DNA of 64,000 nt, from NCBI RefSeq assembly GCF_003853645.1, contig NZ_QTPO01000004.1, positions 124,001-188,000 of the forward strand, in the 5' to 3' direction. Positions 1 through 9,442 of this stretch are shown one piece after another. The translations under genes were made by a program, and so were the position numbers. The DNA is from Burkholderia sp. Bp9143 (lineage in GTDB: Bacteria > Pseudomonadota > Gammaproteobacteria > Burkholderiales > Burkholderiaceae). The notes below the pieces were generated by a model. That model was not told the DNA's origin and ran no database searches. It was given only the letters and a program-made list of their open reading frames with translations. Position 1 is the first letter of the stretch, and the number at the start of each line of letters is the position of its first letter.

Positions 1-170
1 CCTGGTCCGACAGGCTCCGGAACCGACGCGCGCGCGGCGCTCGCTGACGGCCGGACCATCCCGACCTCGGCCGGCGACGGCGTCGCATCCCGCTCGTCGG
101 CTACCAGCATGTGGTACGACACGTATTCGAAGATCAGGCTTTCGATGAAGTTCGACATGCTCGACGACAT
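1..170 (-). CDS. Unidentified protein, N-terminal part, cut by the window edge
   Basis: An open frame runs from ATG at 170-168 off the left edge, giving 56 residues that begin MSSSMSNFIESLIFEYVSYH. The first 25 residues look like a real amphipathic helix, followed by a Pro/Ala/Ser-rich stretch. No strong Shine-Dalgarno precedes the ATG, so the start is uncertain. I do not recognise the family. It lies divergent to the butanediol dehydrogenase gene across a sigma-54 type control region. An activator would fit that position, but nothing in the visible residues shows it. Confidence 0.4.
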   Translation of the reverse strand, partial: MSSSMSNFIESLIFEYVSYHMLVADERDATPSPAEVGMVRPSASAARASVPEPVGP

Positions 171-355
171 TCCGTGAAGATTGAAAACGGGCCGCCGCCG
201 GCACCGCACGCGATCGGACTGCCGCAGATGATACAAATTGAAGTTAACTTCAAGTAAAGAGGGAACGTGCGCAACGATGTGTTTCGCCGATCGCCACAAT
301 GGACCGAAACGACGACGGTGACGGTGTCCCCGACCGACCCGCGCGTCTCGCGTTT

Positions 356-392
356 CGTCTCAAACGGCTGAGACGACTGTCCCGGCGTCTCA
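356..392. promoter_or_regulatory. Triple inverted-repeat enhancer-like element (candidate activator site)
   Basis: Three copies of a 7-base half-site lie in alternating orientation: CGTCTCA (356-362), TGAGACG (369-375) and CGTCTCA (386-392), with spacers of 6 and 10 bases. A fourth, one-mismatch copy CGTCTCG is at 344-350. The element is about 140-170 bases upstream of the -24/-12 promoter at 528-542, the usual distance for a bacterial enhancer-binding protein. The repeats are seen directly; the activator is inferred. Confidence 0.6.
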
Positions 393-527
393 CGCGAGCC
401 ACTCCGTCGCAATCGCAGCAAATTCCACGCGCGATTCACGCGATACCGCACGATTTCAATGCACGGCGACCTGCTGCACCGCACACCGTCCGCCCGTTTC
501 CAGTGCCACACCGCCGCCCTTTCAAGC

Positions 528-543
528 TGGCCCCGTTCCTGCA
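528..543 (+). promoter_or_regulatory. Sigma-54 (-24/-12) promoter candidate
   Basis: TGGCCCC then CTGCA places GG at 529-530 and GC at 541-542, exactly ten bases apart as sigma-54 requires. Transcription would start near 554, giving a leader of about 70 bases before the GTG at 625. Acetoin and butanediol genes of other proteobacteria are commonly sigma-54/AcoR dependent, which fits. The -12 element is CTGC rather than the consensus TTGC. The rest of 171-624 shows no convincing gene. Confidence 0.55.
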
Positions 544-624
544 TATCGATCGCTCGCGCAATCGCGCGACGGACGCACCGGCCCCGTGCCGCGCGTCCGA
601 CGACAACCTGACGGAGACAGCAAC

Positions 625-1722
625 GTGAGTACACCGGCACTGAACACCGCACCCAGCATGAAGGCCGCCGTCTGGCACGGCCGCAACGACATCCGCGTCG
701 AAGAGGTTCCCGTTCCGGCGCACCCGCCGGCCGGCTGGGTCCAGATCCGCGTGCACTGGTGCGGCATCTGCGGCTCGGACCTGCACGAGTACGTCGCCGG
801 GCCCGTGTTCATCCCCGTCGACGCGCCGCATCCGCTGACGGGCCTGAAGGGCCAGTGCATCCTCGGTCACGAGTTCAGCGGCGAGATCGCGGCGCTCGGC
901 ACCGGCGTGACGGGCTTCGCGGTCGGCGACCGCGTGACGGCCGACGCGTGCCAGCATTGCGGCACCTGCTGGTATTGCAGGCACGGGCTGTACAACATCT
1001 GCGAAAACCTCGCGTTCACCGGTCTGATGAACAACGGCGCGTTCGCCGAATACGTGAACGTGCCGGCCGAGTTGCTGTACAAGCTGCCCGACAACTTCCC
1101 GACCGAGGCCGGCGCGCTGATCGAGCCGCTCGCGGTCGGGCTGCATGCGGTGAAGAAGGCCGGCAACATCGTTGGCCAGACCGTCGTCGTGGTCGGCGCC
1201 GGCACGATCGGCCTGTGCACGATCATGTGCGCGAAGGCCGCGGGCGCCGGACGCGTGATCGCGCTGGAAATGTCGGCCGCGCGCAAGCAGAAGGCGCTGG
1301 AGGTCGGCGCGACGGCCGTGATCGACCCGAAGGCGTGCGACGCGATCGCCGAAGTCAAGGCGCTGACGGGCGGCTACGGTGCCGACGTGTCGTTCGAGTG
1401 CATCGGGCACACGGCCACCGCGCAGCTCGCGATCGACGTGATCCGCAAGGCCGGCAAGTCGGTGATGGTCGGCATCTTCGAGGAACCGACGTCGTTCAAC
1501 TTCTTCGACATCGTGTCGACCGAGAAGGAAGTGATCGGCTCGCTGGCATACAACGGCGAATTCGCGGACGTGATCCGCTTCATCGCGGACGGCCGCATCG
1601 ACGTGCAGCCACTGATCACCGGCCGGATCACGCTCGGCGACATCGTCACGCACGGCTTCGAGGAGCTGGTCAACCACAAGGACCGGAACGTGAAGATCAT
1701 CGTCCAGCCCGCGACCGCCTGA
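625..1722 (+). CDS. Zinc-dependent medium-chain dehydrogenase, 2,3-butanediol dehydrogenase type
   Basis: The protein has 365 aa and is likely an NAD-dependent oxidoreductase interconverting 2,3-butanediol and acetoin in the cytoplasm. The GroES-like half carries catalytic zinc ligands in GICGSD (C49) and GHE (H82/E83), and a structural zinc set CxxCxxCx7C (C112, C115, C118, C126). The Rossmann motif GAGTIG follows. The GTG start at 625 has GGAG at 613-616 with good spacing; the longer frame back to 586 has no ribosome site, and ATG at 658 is the alternative. The gene stands alone behind the sigma-54 type promoter. Other polyol or L-threonine type MDR dehydrogenases are possible, but the sequence reads most like bacterial butanediol dehydrogenases. 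Confidence 0.85.
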   Translation: MSTPALNTAPSMKAAVWHGRNDIRVEEVPVPAHPPAGWVQIRVHWCGICGSDLHEYVAGPVFIPVDAPHPLTGLKGQCILGHEFSGEIAALGTGVTGFAVGDRVTADACQHCGTCWYCRHGLYNICENLAFTGLMNNGAFAEYVNVPAELLYKLPDNFPTEAGALIEPLAVGLHAVKKAGNIVGQTVVVVGAGTIGLCTIMCAKAAGAGRVIALEMSAARKQKALEVGATAVIDPKACDAIAEVKALTGGYGADVSFECIGHTATAQLAIDVIRKAGKSVMVGIFEEPTSFNFFDIVSTEKEVIGSLAYNGEFADVIRFIADGRIDVQPLITGRITLGDIVTHGFEELVNHKDRNVKIIVQPATA

Positions 1723-1936
1723 CCCAACGATGATCGGGCGATGACGGCCGCCTGGCGGCCGGACGCGGCGCCGAACGGTGCCGGGGCAGCCCTGGCGCGG
1801 CCCGGCCGTCCGGCCGGCGCGTGACGCGCCCGTTTTCGGTGCGAGCACAACCGCGCCGGGCGCGACGCGCGGGGTCGGACTTGGATATACTCGAAGCGAC
1901 ATCACCGCTCCGCGCGCCACCCGCGCGCCCGCTTCC

Positions 1937-2593
1937 GTGAAACCACGAGCCGGCCTGATCCTCGAACTCGTCGTCAACCTGCTGCTGCCCTGGGTCGCAT
2001 ACCGGGTCGCGCATCCGTATTTCGGCGAAACCGGCGCGCTGTACGCGTCGGCGATTCCGCCCATCGTCTGGTCCGTCGTCGAATTCATCCGCTCGCGCCG
2101 CGTCGATGCGGTGGCCGCCGTCGTGCTGCTCGGCATCGCGCTGTCGATCGCCGGCATGGCGCTCGGCGGCAGCGCGCGCACGCTGCTGATGCGCGAATCG
2201 CTCGCGTCCGGCACGATCGGCGTCGTGTTCCTGCTGTCGTTGTTCCGCGATCGCCCGCTGATCTTCTATCTCGCACGTGCGACGGTGGCGCGCGAGACGG
2301 CCGGCGGCGCCGCGCGTTTCGAGACGGTCTGGGCCGAACAGCCGGGGCTGCGCCAGATGCTCCGCCTGATGACCTTCGTGTGGGGTGCATGCATGACGCT
2401 GGAGATGCTGCTGCGCCTGTGGATGGTCGTCACCTGGCCCGTCGAGCGCGTGCTCGTCGTGTCGCCGATCATGGGCTACTCGGTGTTCGGCACCCTGCTG
2501 CTCTGGACCTTCTGGTACCGGCGGCGGATGCGCGAGCGCAACAGCGTCGACATCCCGTCCCGCGACGGCGTCACCGAGATCGCCGGCCGCTGA
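1937..2593 (+). CDS. VC0807-family integral membrane protein
   Basis: The protein has about 218 aa with five or six hydrophobic segments (for example LILELVVNLLLPWVAY near the start and the hydrophobic run ending GIVFLLSLF-like around residue 100). It ends in a basic cytoplasmic tail RRRMRERN. It resembles the VC0807 family of uncharacterised proteobacterial membrane proteins. The GTG at 1937 is chosen because a TATACT -10-like box at 1885-1890 rules out the much longer frame from 1778, but no clear Shine-Dalgarno is visible. Function is unknown. Confidence 0.65.
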   Translation: MKPRAGLILELVVNLLLPWVAYRVAHPYFGETGALYASAIPPIVWSVVEFIRSRRVDAVAAVVLLGIALSIAGMALGGSARTLLMRESLASGTIGVVFLLSLFRDRPLIFYLARATVARETAGGAARFETVWAEQPGLRQMLRLMTFVWGACMTLEMLLRLWMVVTWPVERVLVVSPIMGYSVFGTLLLWTFWYRRRMRERNSVDIPSRDGVTEIAGR

Positions 2594-2646
2594 CCGCCGG
2601 CCCCGCCCCGCGCGGCCGGCCCGGCGGTACGTCACCGTCACTAGGG

Positions 2647-2652
2647 TATGAT
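2647..2652 (+). promoter_or_regulatory. -10 box candidate for the CPBP protease gene
   Basis: TATGAT lies 22 bases before the ATG at 2674. It fixes transcription downstream of 2655 and so argues against starts further upstream. No clear -35 partner is visible. Confidence 0.35.
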
Positions 2653-2673
2653 GCGCGGCGTCTCGTTCGCCCC

Positions 2674-3552
2674 ATGCATCGCCCCATGTCTCTTTCGCTT
2701 CTCCCGTCTGCCACGATCTGGCTCGCGCTGTTCGCGGCCGCCGCGTTCGCATGGCAGCGCCCGCTGCACGTCCTGAGCATCGCCCTGGCCGCACTCGGCT
2801 ATGCCGGCGCGCTGGCGTTCGGCAAGCTCGATCCGATCGTGCTCGCGCCGCTCGCGCTGCTCGTGGCTGCCGCCTGGGGCGTCGCGCCGGACCGTCCGCT
2901 CGCGGTGCGGATCGTCGCGCACGTCGTGTTTGCCGCCCTCGCAATCGCGCTGAGCCTGCACCTCATACCCGGTTTCCACAATCCGCGCGTGATCGAGCCG
3001 ACGCGCTTCACGCCGGACGCCGTGCCGTTCACGATGTACCTGAATTTCGATAAGCCGCTGGTCGGCCTGTGGCTGCTGTGGGCGCTGCCGTGGGTCGCGC
3101 CGGACGTTCCGCCGGCGCGCGCGCTGCGCGCGGGCGCCGTGGCGGCCGTCGCGACGGCGGCGGCCTGCCTGGCCGGCGCGCTCGCGTTCGGCATGGTCGG
3201 CTGGGCGCCGAAATGGCCGGCGTCGGGCTGGATGTGGCTCGTCAACAACGTGCTGCTCGTCACGCTCGCCGAGGAAGCGCTGTTTCGCGGCTACGTCCAA
3301 GGCGGGCTCACGCGCGTGCTCGGCCGGTTCGGCTGGGGGCCGTGGGCCGCGCTCGCGATCGGCGCGGTGCTGTTCGGCGCCGCGCACGCGGCCGGCGGCT
3401 GGCCCTGGATCGTGCTCGGCACGGTGGCCGGCGTCGGCTACGGCCTGGCATGGCGGCGCGGCGGGCTGCTCGCATCCGCGCTCGCGCATGCGGGGCTGAA
3501 CGTGATCCACTTCGGGCTGTTCACCTACCCGATGCTCGCCACCGCGCGCTGA
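2674..3552 (+). CDS. CPBP family intramembrane glutamic protease (CAAX-type)
   Basis: The protein has 292 aa and multiple membrane segments. It carries the CPBP/Abi signature: EEALFR (paired Glu and Arg), then FGAAHA (His), then HAGLNVIHF (His and Asn), all in the C-terminal third. These residues form the active site of the Rce1/CPBP glutamic proteases, so it probably cleaves membrane substrates within the bilayer. The bacterial target is unknown. ATG at 2674 is used; ATG at 2686 is equally possible. It is convergent with the aldo/keto reductase downstream. Confidence 0.8.
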   Translation: MHRPMSLSLLPSATIWLALFAAAAFAWQRPLHVLSIALAALGYAGALAFGKLDPIVLAPLALLVAAAWGVAPDRPLAVRIVAHVVFAALAIALSLHLIPGFHNPRVIEPTRFTPDAVPFTMYLNFDKPLVGLWLLWALPWVAPDVPPARALRAGAVAAVATAAACLAGALAFGMVGWAPKWPASGWMWLVNNVLLVTLAEEALFRGYVQGGLTRVLGRFGWGPWAALAIGAVLFGAAHAAGGWPWIVLGTVAGVGYGLAWRRGGLLASALAHAGLNVIHFGLFTYPMLATAR

Positions 3553-3598
3553 ACGCCGTGCGCGGCGGCGGCATCCCGCCGGTTTCGTTCGGTCGAAC

Positions 3599-4579
<981 letters not shown>

Positions 4580-4806
4580 CGCGCGCCTCGTCATTGAAGG
4601 TGGGGGTTGCGGCCGGATGCGCGGCACGGTTCGGTGCGCCGGGCACGAACGCCGCGCCATGCATCAGCCGGACGTCGCATGGTATCCCGCGATGCGCAAA
4701 CGCGTATCGGTGCGCCCGCCGGCGGCCCGGCAAGATGAACGGACGAACGCGCCCCACAGCCCGGACGCGTCGCGCCGGGCCGGGTCACGCGCGAGGGATG
4801 AACGGG

Positions 4807-5481
4807 TTACTTGATCTGGTCGGCGATCGGCTGCAGGAATTCGGAGAATCCGGTCAGCATGATCTGCACACCGATGCACAGCAGCAGGAACGCCGACACG
4901 CGCTTCGCGACCTTGGTACCTTCGCTGCCGAGGTAGCGCGACAGCAGCGCGGAGCGGCTGTAGACCTGCCAGATCACGATCGCAACCAGTACGGAGACGG
5001 TAATCGACACGATGCTCGACAGCATGAACTCCGACAGCTTGTGCGTGCGGTTCGCGTTGAGCGCGATCGCGGTCGCGATCGAACCCGGGCCAACCGTCAG
5101 CGGCATGGTCAGCGGGAAGAACGCGCGCGTCATGATCGCATTCGCGTCGATCGGCCTGACCGGCGTATCGCCGCCGCCCGCCGGCCCGTCCGGCTCGTTC
5201 AGCATCTGCCAGCCCGCGACGGCGACCGCGAAGCCGCCGCCGATCCGCAGCGCTTCCATCGAGATCCCGAAGAAATGCAGCACCGGCGTGCCGGCGAAGA
5301 ACGCGACCAGCAGCACGATGAACGCGTTGAACGCCACTTTCTTCGCAAGCAGATTGCGCTCGTGCTCGGTCAGCGCCTCGGTGCGTTCGAGAAACAGGAA
5401 CGCGATGCCGATCGGATTGATGATGCCGATCAGGCCGGTGAAACCGAACAGGATCTCGGAGATAAGGCGATTGACGATCAT
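4807..5481 (-). CDS. MarC family integral membrane protein
   Basis: The protein has 224 aa and six predicted membrane segments. It has the duplicated NPIG (GIINPIGIAFLF) and TVGPGS (PLTVGPGSIATAI) motifs of the MarC/UPF0056 family. The family was once thought to affect multiple antibiotic resistance, but its function is unsettled. The length is typical, and ATG at 5481 starts the family-conserved N-terminus. It lies 119 bases downstream of the enoyl-CoA hydratase on the same strand. Functional linkage to phenylacetate genes is not indicated. Confidence 0.85.
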   Translation of the reverse strand: MIVNRLISEILFGFTGLIGIINPIGIAFLFLERTEALTEHERNLLAKKVAFNAFIVLLVAFFAGTPVLHFFGISMEALRIGGGFAVAVAGWQMLNEPDGPAGGGDTPVRPIDANAIMTRAFFPLTMPLTVGPGSIATAIALNANRTHKLSEFMLSSIVSITVSVLVAIVIWQVYSRSALLSRYLGSEGTKVAKRVSAFLLLCIGVQIMLTGFSEFLQPIADQIK

Positions 5482-5600
5482 CGGAAGCGAAGAAGCGGTC
5501 GGGGCTGGGCCGGCGGCGCGCCGGGGGTCACGCATTGTAGAGCAAGCGCCCGCGCCCGAGACGCAAATCGCGCCCCGGGCCGCCGCGCCGCGCCGCCGCC

Positions 5601-6401
5601 TTATTCGGCGCCCGGCTCCCACGCCGGCGGCCGCTTCGCGAAGAACGCGGCGAAGCCCTCCTTCGCTTCCGGCGTCGCCCGCACGCGGGAGATCGTCTGC
5701 GCGGTGAACGCCGCGCGTTCGTCCGACGGCGGATACTCGCCGATCGCGTCGAAAAAGCGCTTGATCTCCATCAGCGCGTTCGGGCCGTTGCGGCTCAGCT
5801 CGGCGAGCGTCTTGTCGAGTGCGGCGTCGAGCGCGTCGAGCGGCACGGCCTGATGAATCAGCCCGATCGCGACGGCTTCGCCGGCTGCGAGCTGTGTCGC
5901 GGTCAGCGCGAGCCGGCGCGCCTGGCGCTGGCCGACCGCCTCGACCAGATAAGGGCCGATCACCGACGGCAGGATTCCGAAACGGGCCTCGCTGACCGAG
6001 AAGCGCGCGTGATCGCTCGCGATCACGATGTCGCAGGCCGCGCACAGGCCGACGCCGCCGCCGAACGCGTGGCCCTGCACGCGCGCGACCGTCGGCTTCG
6101 GGCACTGCCGGATCGCGCGCATCATCGCGGCGAACCGCTCGGCGTCGCGCAGGTTCGCGGCCGCGTCGTTCGCGCTCGCGCGCTGCATCCACTGCAGATC
6201 GGCGCCCGCGCAGAACGCGCGGCCGTCCGAGCGCAGCACGATCGCGCGCACGTCGTCGCGCCCGCCGAGCGTGGTGAACGCGTCGGTCAGCTCGGCGATC
6301 ATCGTCTCGTCGAACGCGTTGAGCACGTCGCCACGCTGCAGCGCGACGGTCGCGATGCCGCGCGCATCGACGGCGACGGCCAGGGTCTTCAATTCATCCA
6401 T
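5601..6401 (-). CDS. Enoyl-CoA hydratase/isomerase family protein
   Basis: The protein has 266 aa and the crotonase fold. The oxyanion-hole motif is in SDGRAFCAGADLQWM and HAFGGGVGLCAACD, and Glu in SEARFGI sits where the second catalytic acid is expected. It resembles methylglutaconyl-CoA/LiuC-like hydratases. It sits 40 bases downstream of paaK in the same direction. It could serve phenylacetate ring-cleavage beta-oxidation, like PaaF/PaaG, or a branched-chain substrate. The start at 6401 has GAGGAAA about 11 bases upstream. Confidence 0.85.
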   Translation of the reverse strand: MDELKTLAVAVDARGIATVALQRGDVLNAFDETMIAELTDAFTTLGGRDDVRAIVLRSDGRAFCAGADLQWMQRASANDAAANLRDAERFAAMMRAIRQCPKPTVARVQGHAFGGGVGLCAACDIVIASDHARFSVSEARFGILPSVIGPYLVEAVGQRQARRLALTATQLAAGEAVAIGLIHQAVPLDALDAALDKTLAELSRNGPNALMEIKRFFDAIGEYPPSDERAAFTAQTISRVRATPEAKEGFAAFFAKRPPAWEPGAE

Positions 6402-6441
6402 CGAACAGGTTTCCTCGGGGTAGAACAGGGAACGGCGAAAC

Positions 6442-7764
6442 TCAGGCGGCCTGCCGGCGGTCGATCACGCGCCGGGCCTTGCCGGTCGCGCTCGCGGGAA
6501 TGCCGCCCGCGGCGAGCACCGTCACGCCGGCCGACACGCCGATCATCGTCTTGATCCGGTGCTGCAGCTCGCGCGCGATCGCCGCGCGCTCGTCGTCGGT
6601 CACGCACGCGGCGGCCTCGGAGCGCAGTTCGACCGCGAGATCGAGCCGGTCCATGTGGCCGGCGCGCGAGAGCGTGATCTGGAACTGCCCCGACAGCTTC
6701 GTCTGCGCGACGACGATTTCCTCGATCTGGCTCGGGAACACGTTGACGCCGCGCACGATCAGCATATCGTCGGAGCGGCCCGTGATCTTCGCGAGCCGGC
6801 GCATCGCGCGCGCGGTCGGCGGCAGCAGCGCGGTGAGATCGCGCGTGCGGTAGCGGATCACCGGCATCGCTTCCTTCGTCAGCGACGTGAACACGAGCTC
6901 GCCCTCGCTGCCGTCCGGCAGTACTTCGCCGGTCACGGGATCGATGATCTCCGGATAGAAATGGTCTTCCCAGATCACCGGGCCGTCCTTCGTCTCGACG
7001 CATTCGCACGCGACGCCCGGGCCCATCACTTCCGACAGCCCGTAGATGTCGAGCGCGTCGATGCCCGCGCGCGTCTCCACTTCCTCGCGCAGCGCCTGCG
7101 TCCACGGCTCCGCGCCGAAGATGCCGATCTTCAGCGACGACTCGGCCGGGTCCATCCCCTGCCGCACCATCTCGTCGATCAGGTTCAGCATGTACGACGG
7201 CGTGACGAGGATGATCTTCGGCTCGAAATCGCGGATCAGCTGCACCTGCTTCTCGGTCTGCCCGCCTGACATCGGCACGACCATGCAGCCGAGCCGCTCC
7301 GCGCCGTAGTGAATCCCGAGGCCGCCCGTGAAGAGCCCGTAGCCGAATGCGTTGTGGAGCGTGTCGCCCGGGCGGCCGCCGGCCGCGCGGATCGACCGCG
7401 CGGTCACGTTCGCCCACGTGTCGATGTCACGCGCCGTGTAGCCGACCACCGTCGGCTTGCCGGTCGTACCGCTCGACGCATGCACGCGCACGACCTGCTC
7501 GCGCGGCACCGCGAACAGCCCGAACGGGTAGTTGTCGCGCAGGTCGTTCTTGGTCGAGAACGGAAATTTCGCGAGATCCGCGAGCGTCTTCAGGTCGTCC
7601 GGGTGCACGCCCGCCGCGTCGAACGTGCGGCGATAGTGCGGGACGTTGTCGTACGCGTGGCGCAGCGACCACTTGAGGCGCTCGAGCTGCAGCGCCTGCA
7701 GTTCGTCGCGGCTGGCGGTCTCGATCGGCTCGAGGGCGGCGGCGGGATGCGTCAGGTGAGTCAT
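6442..7764 (-). CDS. paaK: Phenylacetate-CoA ligase
   Basis: The protein has 440 aa and converts phenylacetate, ATP and CoA to phenylacetyl-CoA, the first step of aerobic hybrid phenylacetate degradation. The adenylate-forming P-loop SSGTTGKPT is at residues 97-105. Further ANL-family motifs are YGLSEVMGPG, the RTRD segment and the C-terminal lysine region ATGKARRV. The length is typical of PaaK. GGAGGAG is eight bases before ATG 7764, a strong ribosome site. It lies 68 bases after paaH and is presumably co-transcribed from the promoter at 9422-9442. Bcc genomes have more than one paaK copy; this would be the paaH-linked one. Confidence 0.93.
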   Translation of the reverse strand: MTHLTHPAAALEPIETASRDELQALQLERLKWSLRHAYDNVPHYRRTFDAAGVHPDDLKTLADLAKFPFSTKNDLRDNYPFGLFAVPREQVVRVHASSGTTGKPTVVGYTARDIDTWANVTARSIRAAGGRPGDTLHNAFGYGLFTGGLGIHYGAERLGCMVVPMSGGQTEKQVQLIRDFEPKIILVTPSYMLNLIDEMVRQGMDPAESSLKIGIFGAEPWTQALREEVETRAGIDALDIYGLSEVMGPGVACECVETKDGPVIWEDHFYPEIIDPVTGEVLPDGSEGELVFTSLTKEAMPVIRYRTRDLTALLPPTARAMRRLAKITGRSDDMLIVRGVNVFPSQIEEIVVAQTKLSGQFQITLSRAGHMDRLDLAVELRSEAAACVTDDERAAIARELQHRIKTMIGVSAGVTVLAAGGIPASATGKARRVIDRRQAA

Positions 7765-7832
7765 CGGGGTGCTCCTCCAATGGAGTGATGTCGTTATCGT
7801 GATGCGGGTGATCCGGGTGACGCGGCCGGCGG

Positions 7833-9386
7833 CTAGCGGAACGTACGGCCGGCCGCGTGCAGCGCGGCGATGCGCGGCGACACGCGATAGCGGTCCTCGC
7901 CGTAGCTCGCCGCGAGGTTCGACAGCACGCGATGCACGCGGCCGATGCCGATCGCATCGGCCCATGCGAGCGGGCCGCACGGGTAGTTCACGCCCTTCTC
8001 CATCGCAAGATCGAGATCGGTGGGCGAGCACACGCCCTGGTTCACCGTGTCGGCCGCCTCGTTCGCGAGCATCGCGACGGTGCGCATCGCGACCATGCCC
8101 GGCACGTCCGCGACGCCGACGACCCGGAAACCGGCTTGCTGGAACAGGCCGACCGCATCCGCGTAGGCGGCGTCGCTGCACTGGAGCGCGCGCGTCAGCG
8201 CGACGAGCCCGGCCTGCGCGTAATCGCGCGCGAGATCGACGAGCACGAGGTCGGCCACGCCGGTTTGCGCGGCGCGCACCGTCGCGGTGCGGCCGTCGGT
8301 CAGCGCGATCGACACGTGACCGGCCACGGCAAGCAGTTCGTCGGCATGCGCACCGTTCTGCCGTGCGCCGGCGATACGTTCGGCGAAGCGTGCATGCAGC
8401 GCGGCGGCCGGGCCGTCCTGCGCGAACAGCGCGACGTCGACCGGCGCGTCGCGGGGCGCTTCGAGCTCGGGCGCGGGCGGCGTCGCGCCGTCCGCATAGG
8501 AATAGAAGCCGCGCCCCGACTTGCGACCGAGGAAGCCCGCGTTCACGAGTTCCTGCTGGATCAGCGACGGCGTGTAGCGCGGATCGTTGAAGTATGCGCG
8601 GAACACCGACTCGGTCACCGCGAAGTTCACGTCGTGGCCGATCAGGTCCATCAGCTCGAACGGCCCCATCCGGAAGCCGCCGGCGTCGCGCATCACCGCG
8701 TCGATCGAGGCCGGCGTGCCGCCCTGCTCGTTCAGCACGCGCAGCGCCTCCGCGTAATACGGCCGCGCGACGCGGTTCACGATGAAGCCCGGCGTCGATT
8801 TCGCCAGCACCGGCCGCTTGCCCCACGCGGCGGCCGTGTCGTACAGCGCCTGCGCGACGTCCGGCGCGGTCGCGAGCCCGCTGACCACCTCGACGAGCGC
8901 CATCAGCGGCGCCGGATTGAAGAAATGCAGGCCGGCCACGCGCTGCGGCGCGCGCAGCCCGGCCGCGATCGACGTGATCGAGATCGACGACGTATTGGTC
9001 GCCAGCACGCAGCTGTCGTCGACATGACGCTCGAGCGTGGCGAAGATCTCGCGCTTCACGTCGAGCCGCTCGGCCGCCGCCTCGACGATCAGCGCGGCGC
9101 CGGCGAAATCGGCCAGCGCGCGCACCGCGCGAATCCGGCTGCCGGCCGCATCGGCCTGCGCCGGCGCCATCCGGCCTTTCTCCGCGAGCCGCGCGAACTG
9201 CGCGCGGATGCCGGCCAGCGCCTTGTCGCACGCCGTCTCGTTCAGGTCGTACAGCAGCACCGCATGGCCGGCCGCCGCGGCAACCTGCGCGATGCCCGCG
9301 CCCATCGCGCCCGCGCCGATCACGCCAACGACCGCCGACTGCGCGAGCGCGCCCGAATTCACCGAATGTGCAGAAGAAACAGCCAT
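7833..9386 (-). CDS. paaH: 3-hydroxyacyl-CoA dehydrogenase PaaH
   Basis: The protein has 517 aa and oxidises 3-hydroxyadipyl-CoA to 3-oxoadipyl-CoA in late phenylacetate degradation. It has the NAD Rossmann motif GVIGAGAMG at residues 21-29 and the active-site region GLHFFNPAPLM. Two C-terminal 3HCDH domains follow (STPGFIVNRV... and a second, MEKGVNYPCGP). This duplicated C-terminal architecture of about 500 aa is typical of PaaH rather than short butyryl-CoA dehydrogenases. It is the first gene of the paaH-paaK-hydratase unit, with the TetR-type operator 43 bases upstream of its ATG. Confidence 0.93.
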   Translation of the reverse strand: MAVSSAHSVNSGALAQSAVVGVIGAGAMGAGIAQVAAAAGHAVLLYDLNETACDKALAGIRAQFARLAEKGRMAPAQADAAGSRIRAVRALADFAGAALIVEAAAERLDVKREIFATLERHVDDSCVLATNTSSISITSIAAGLRAPQRVAGLHFFNPAPLMALVEVVSGLATAPDVAQALYDTAAAWGKRPVLAKSTPGFIVNRVARPYYAEALRVLNEQGGTPASIDAVMRDAGGFRMGPFELMDLIGHDVNFAVTESVFRAYFNDPRYTPSLIQQELVNAGFLGRKSGRGFYSYADGATPPAPELEAPRDAPVDVALFAQDGPAAALHARFAERIAGARQNGAHADELLAVAGHVSIALTDGRTATVRAAQTGVADLVLVDLARDYAQAGLVALTRALQCSDAAYADAVGLFQQAGFRVVGVADVPGMVAMRTVAMLANEAADTVNQGVCSPTDLDLAMEKGVNYPCGPLAWADAIGIGRVHRVLSNLAASYGEDRYRVSPRIAALHAAGRTFR

Positions 9387-9421
9387 CGCTTGCGATCCGT
9401 CATGAAGTGGAAGTGCGAGCG

Positions 9422-9442
9422 ATTATAAACCGACCGGTCGGT
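9422..9442 (-). promoter_or_regulatory. paaH promoter with PaaR-like TetR operator
   Basis: ACCGACCGGTCGGT (9429-9442) is a perfect 14-bp palindrome. On the minus strand it sits immediately upstream of TATAAT (plus-strand 9422-9427), where a bound repressor would block RNA polymerase. The motif matches my memory of operators of the betaproteobacterial TetR repressor PaaR, released by phenylacetyl-CoA. The regulator gene is not in this window. No good -35 is visible. Confidence 0.7.

Noticed and set aside
1745..1762. GGCCGCC-T-GGCGGCC inverted repeat after the butanediol dehydrogenase
   Set aside because: A one-base loop cannot fold as drawn and there is no T-run, so not called a terminator.
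436..2214. 592-aa minus-strand frame antisense to the butanediol dehydrogenase
   Set aside because: Arg/Asp/Gly/Val-rich composition typical of GC-rich shadow frames, no ribosome site, and the plus strand encodes a motif-complete enzyme.
7857..9428. 523-aa plus-strand frame antisense to paaH
   Set aside because: Shadow frame; contains long Arg/Ala/His runs and crosses the paaH operator.
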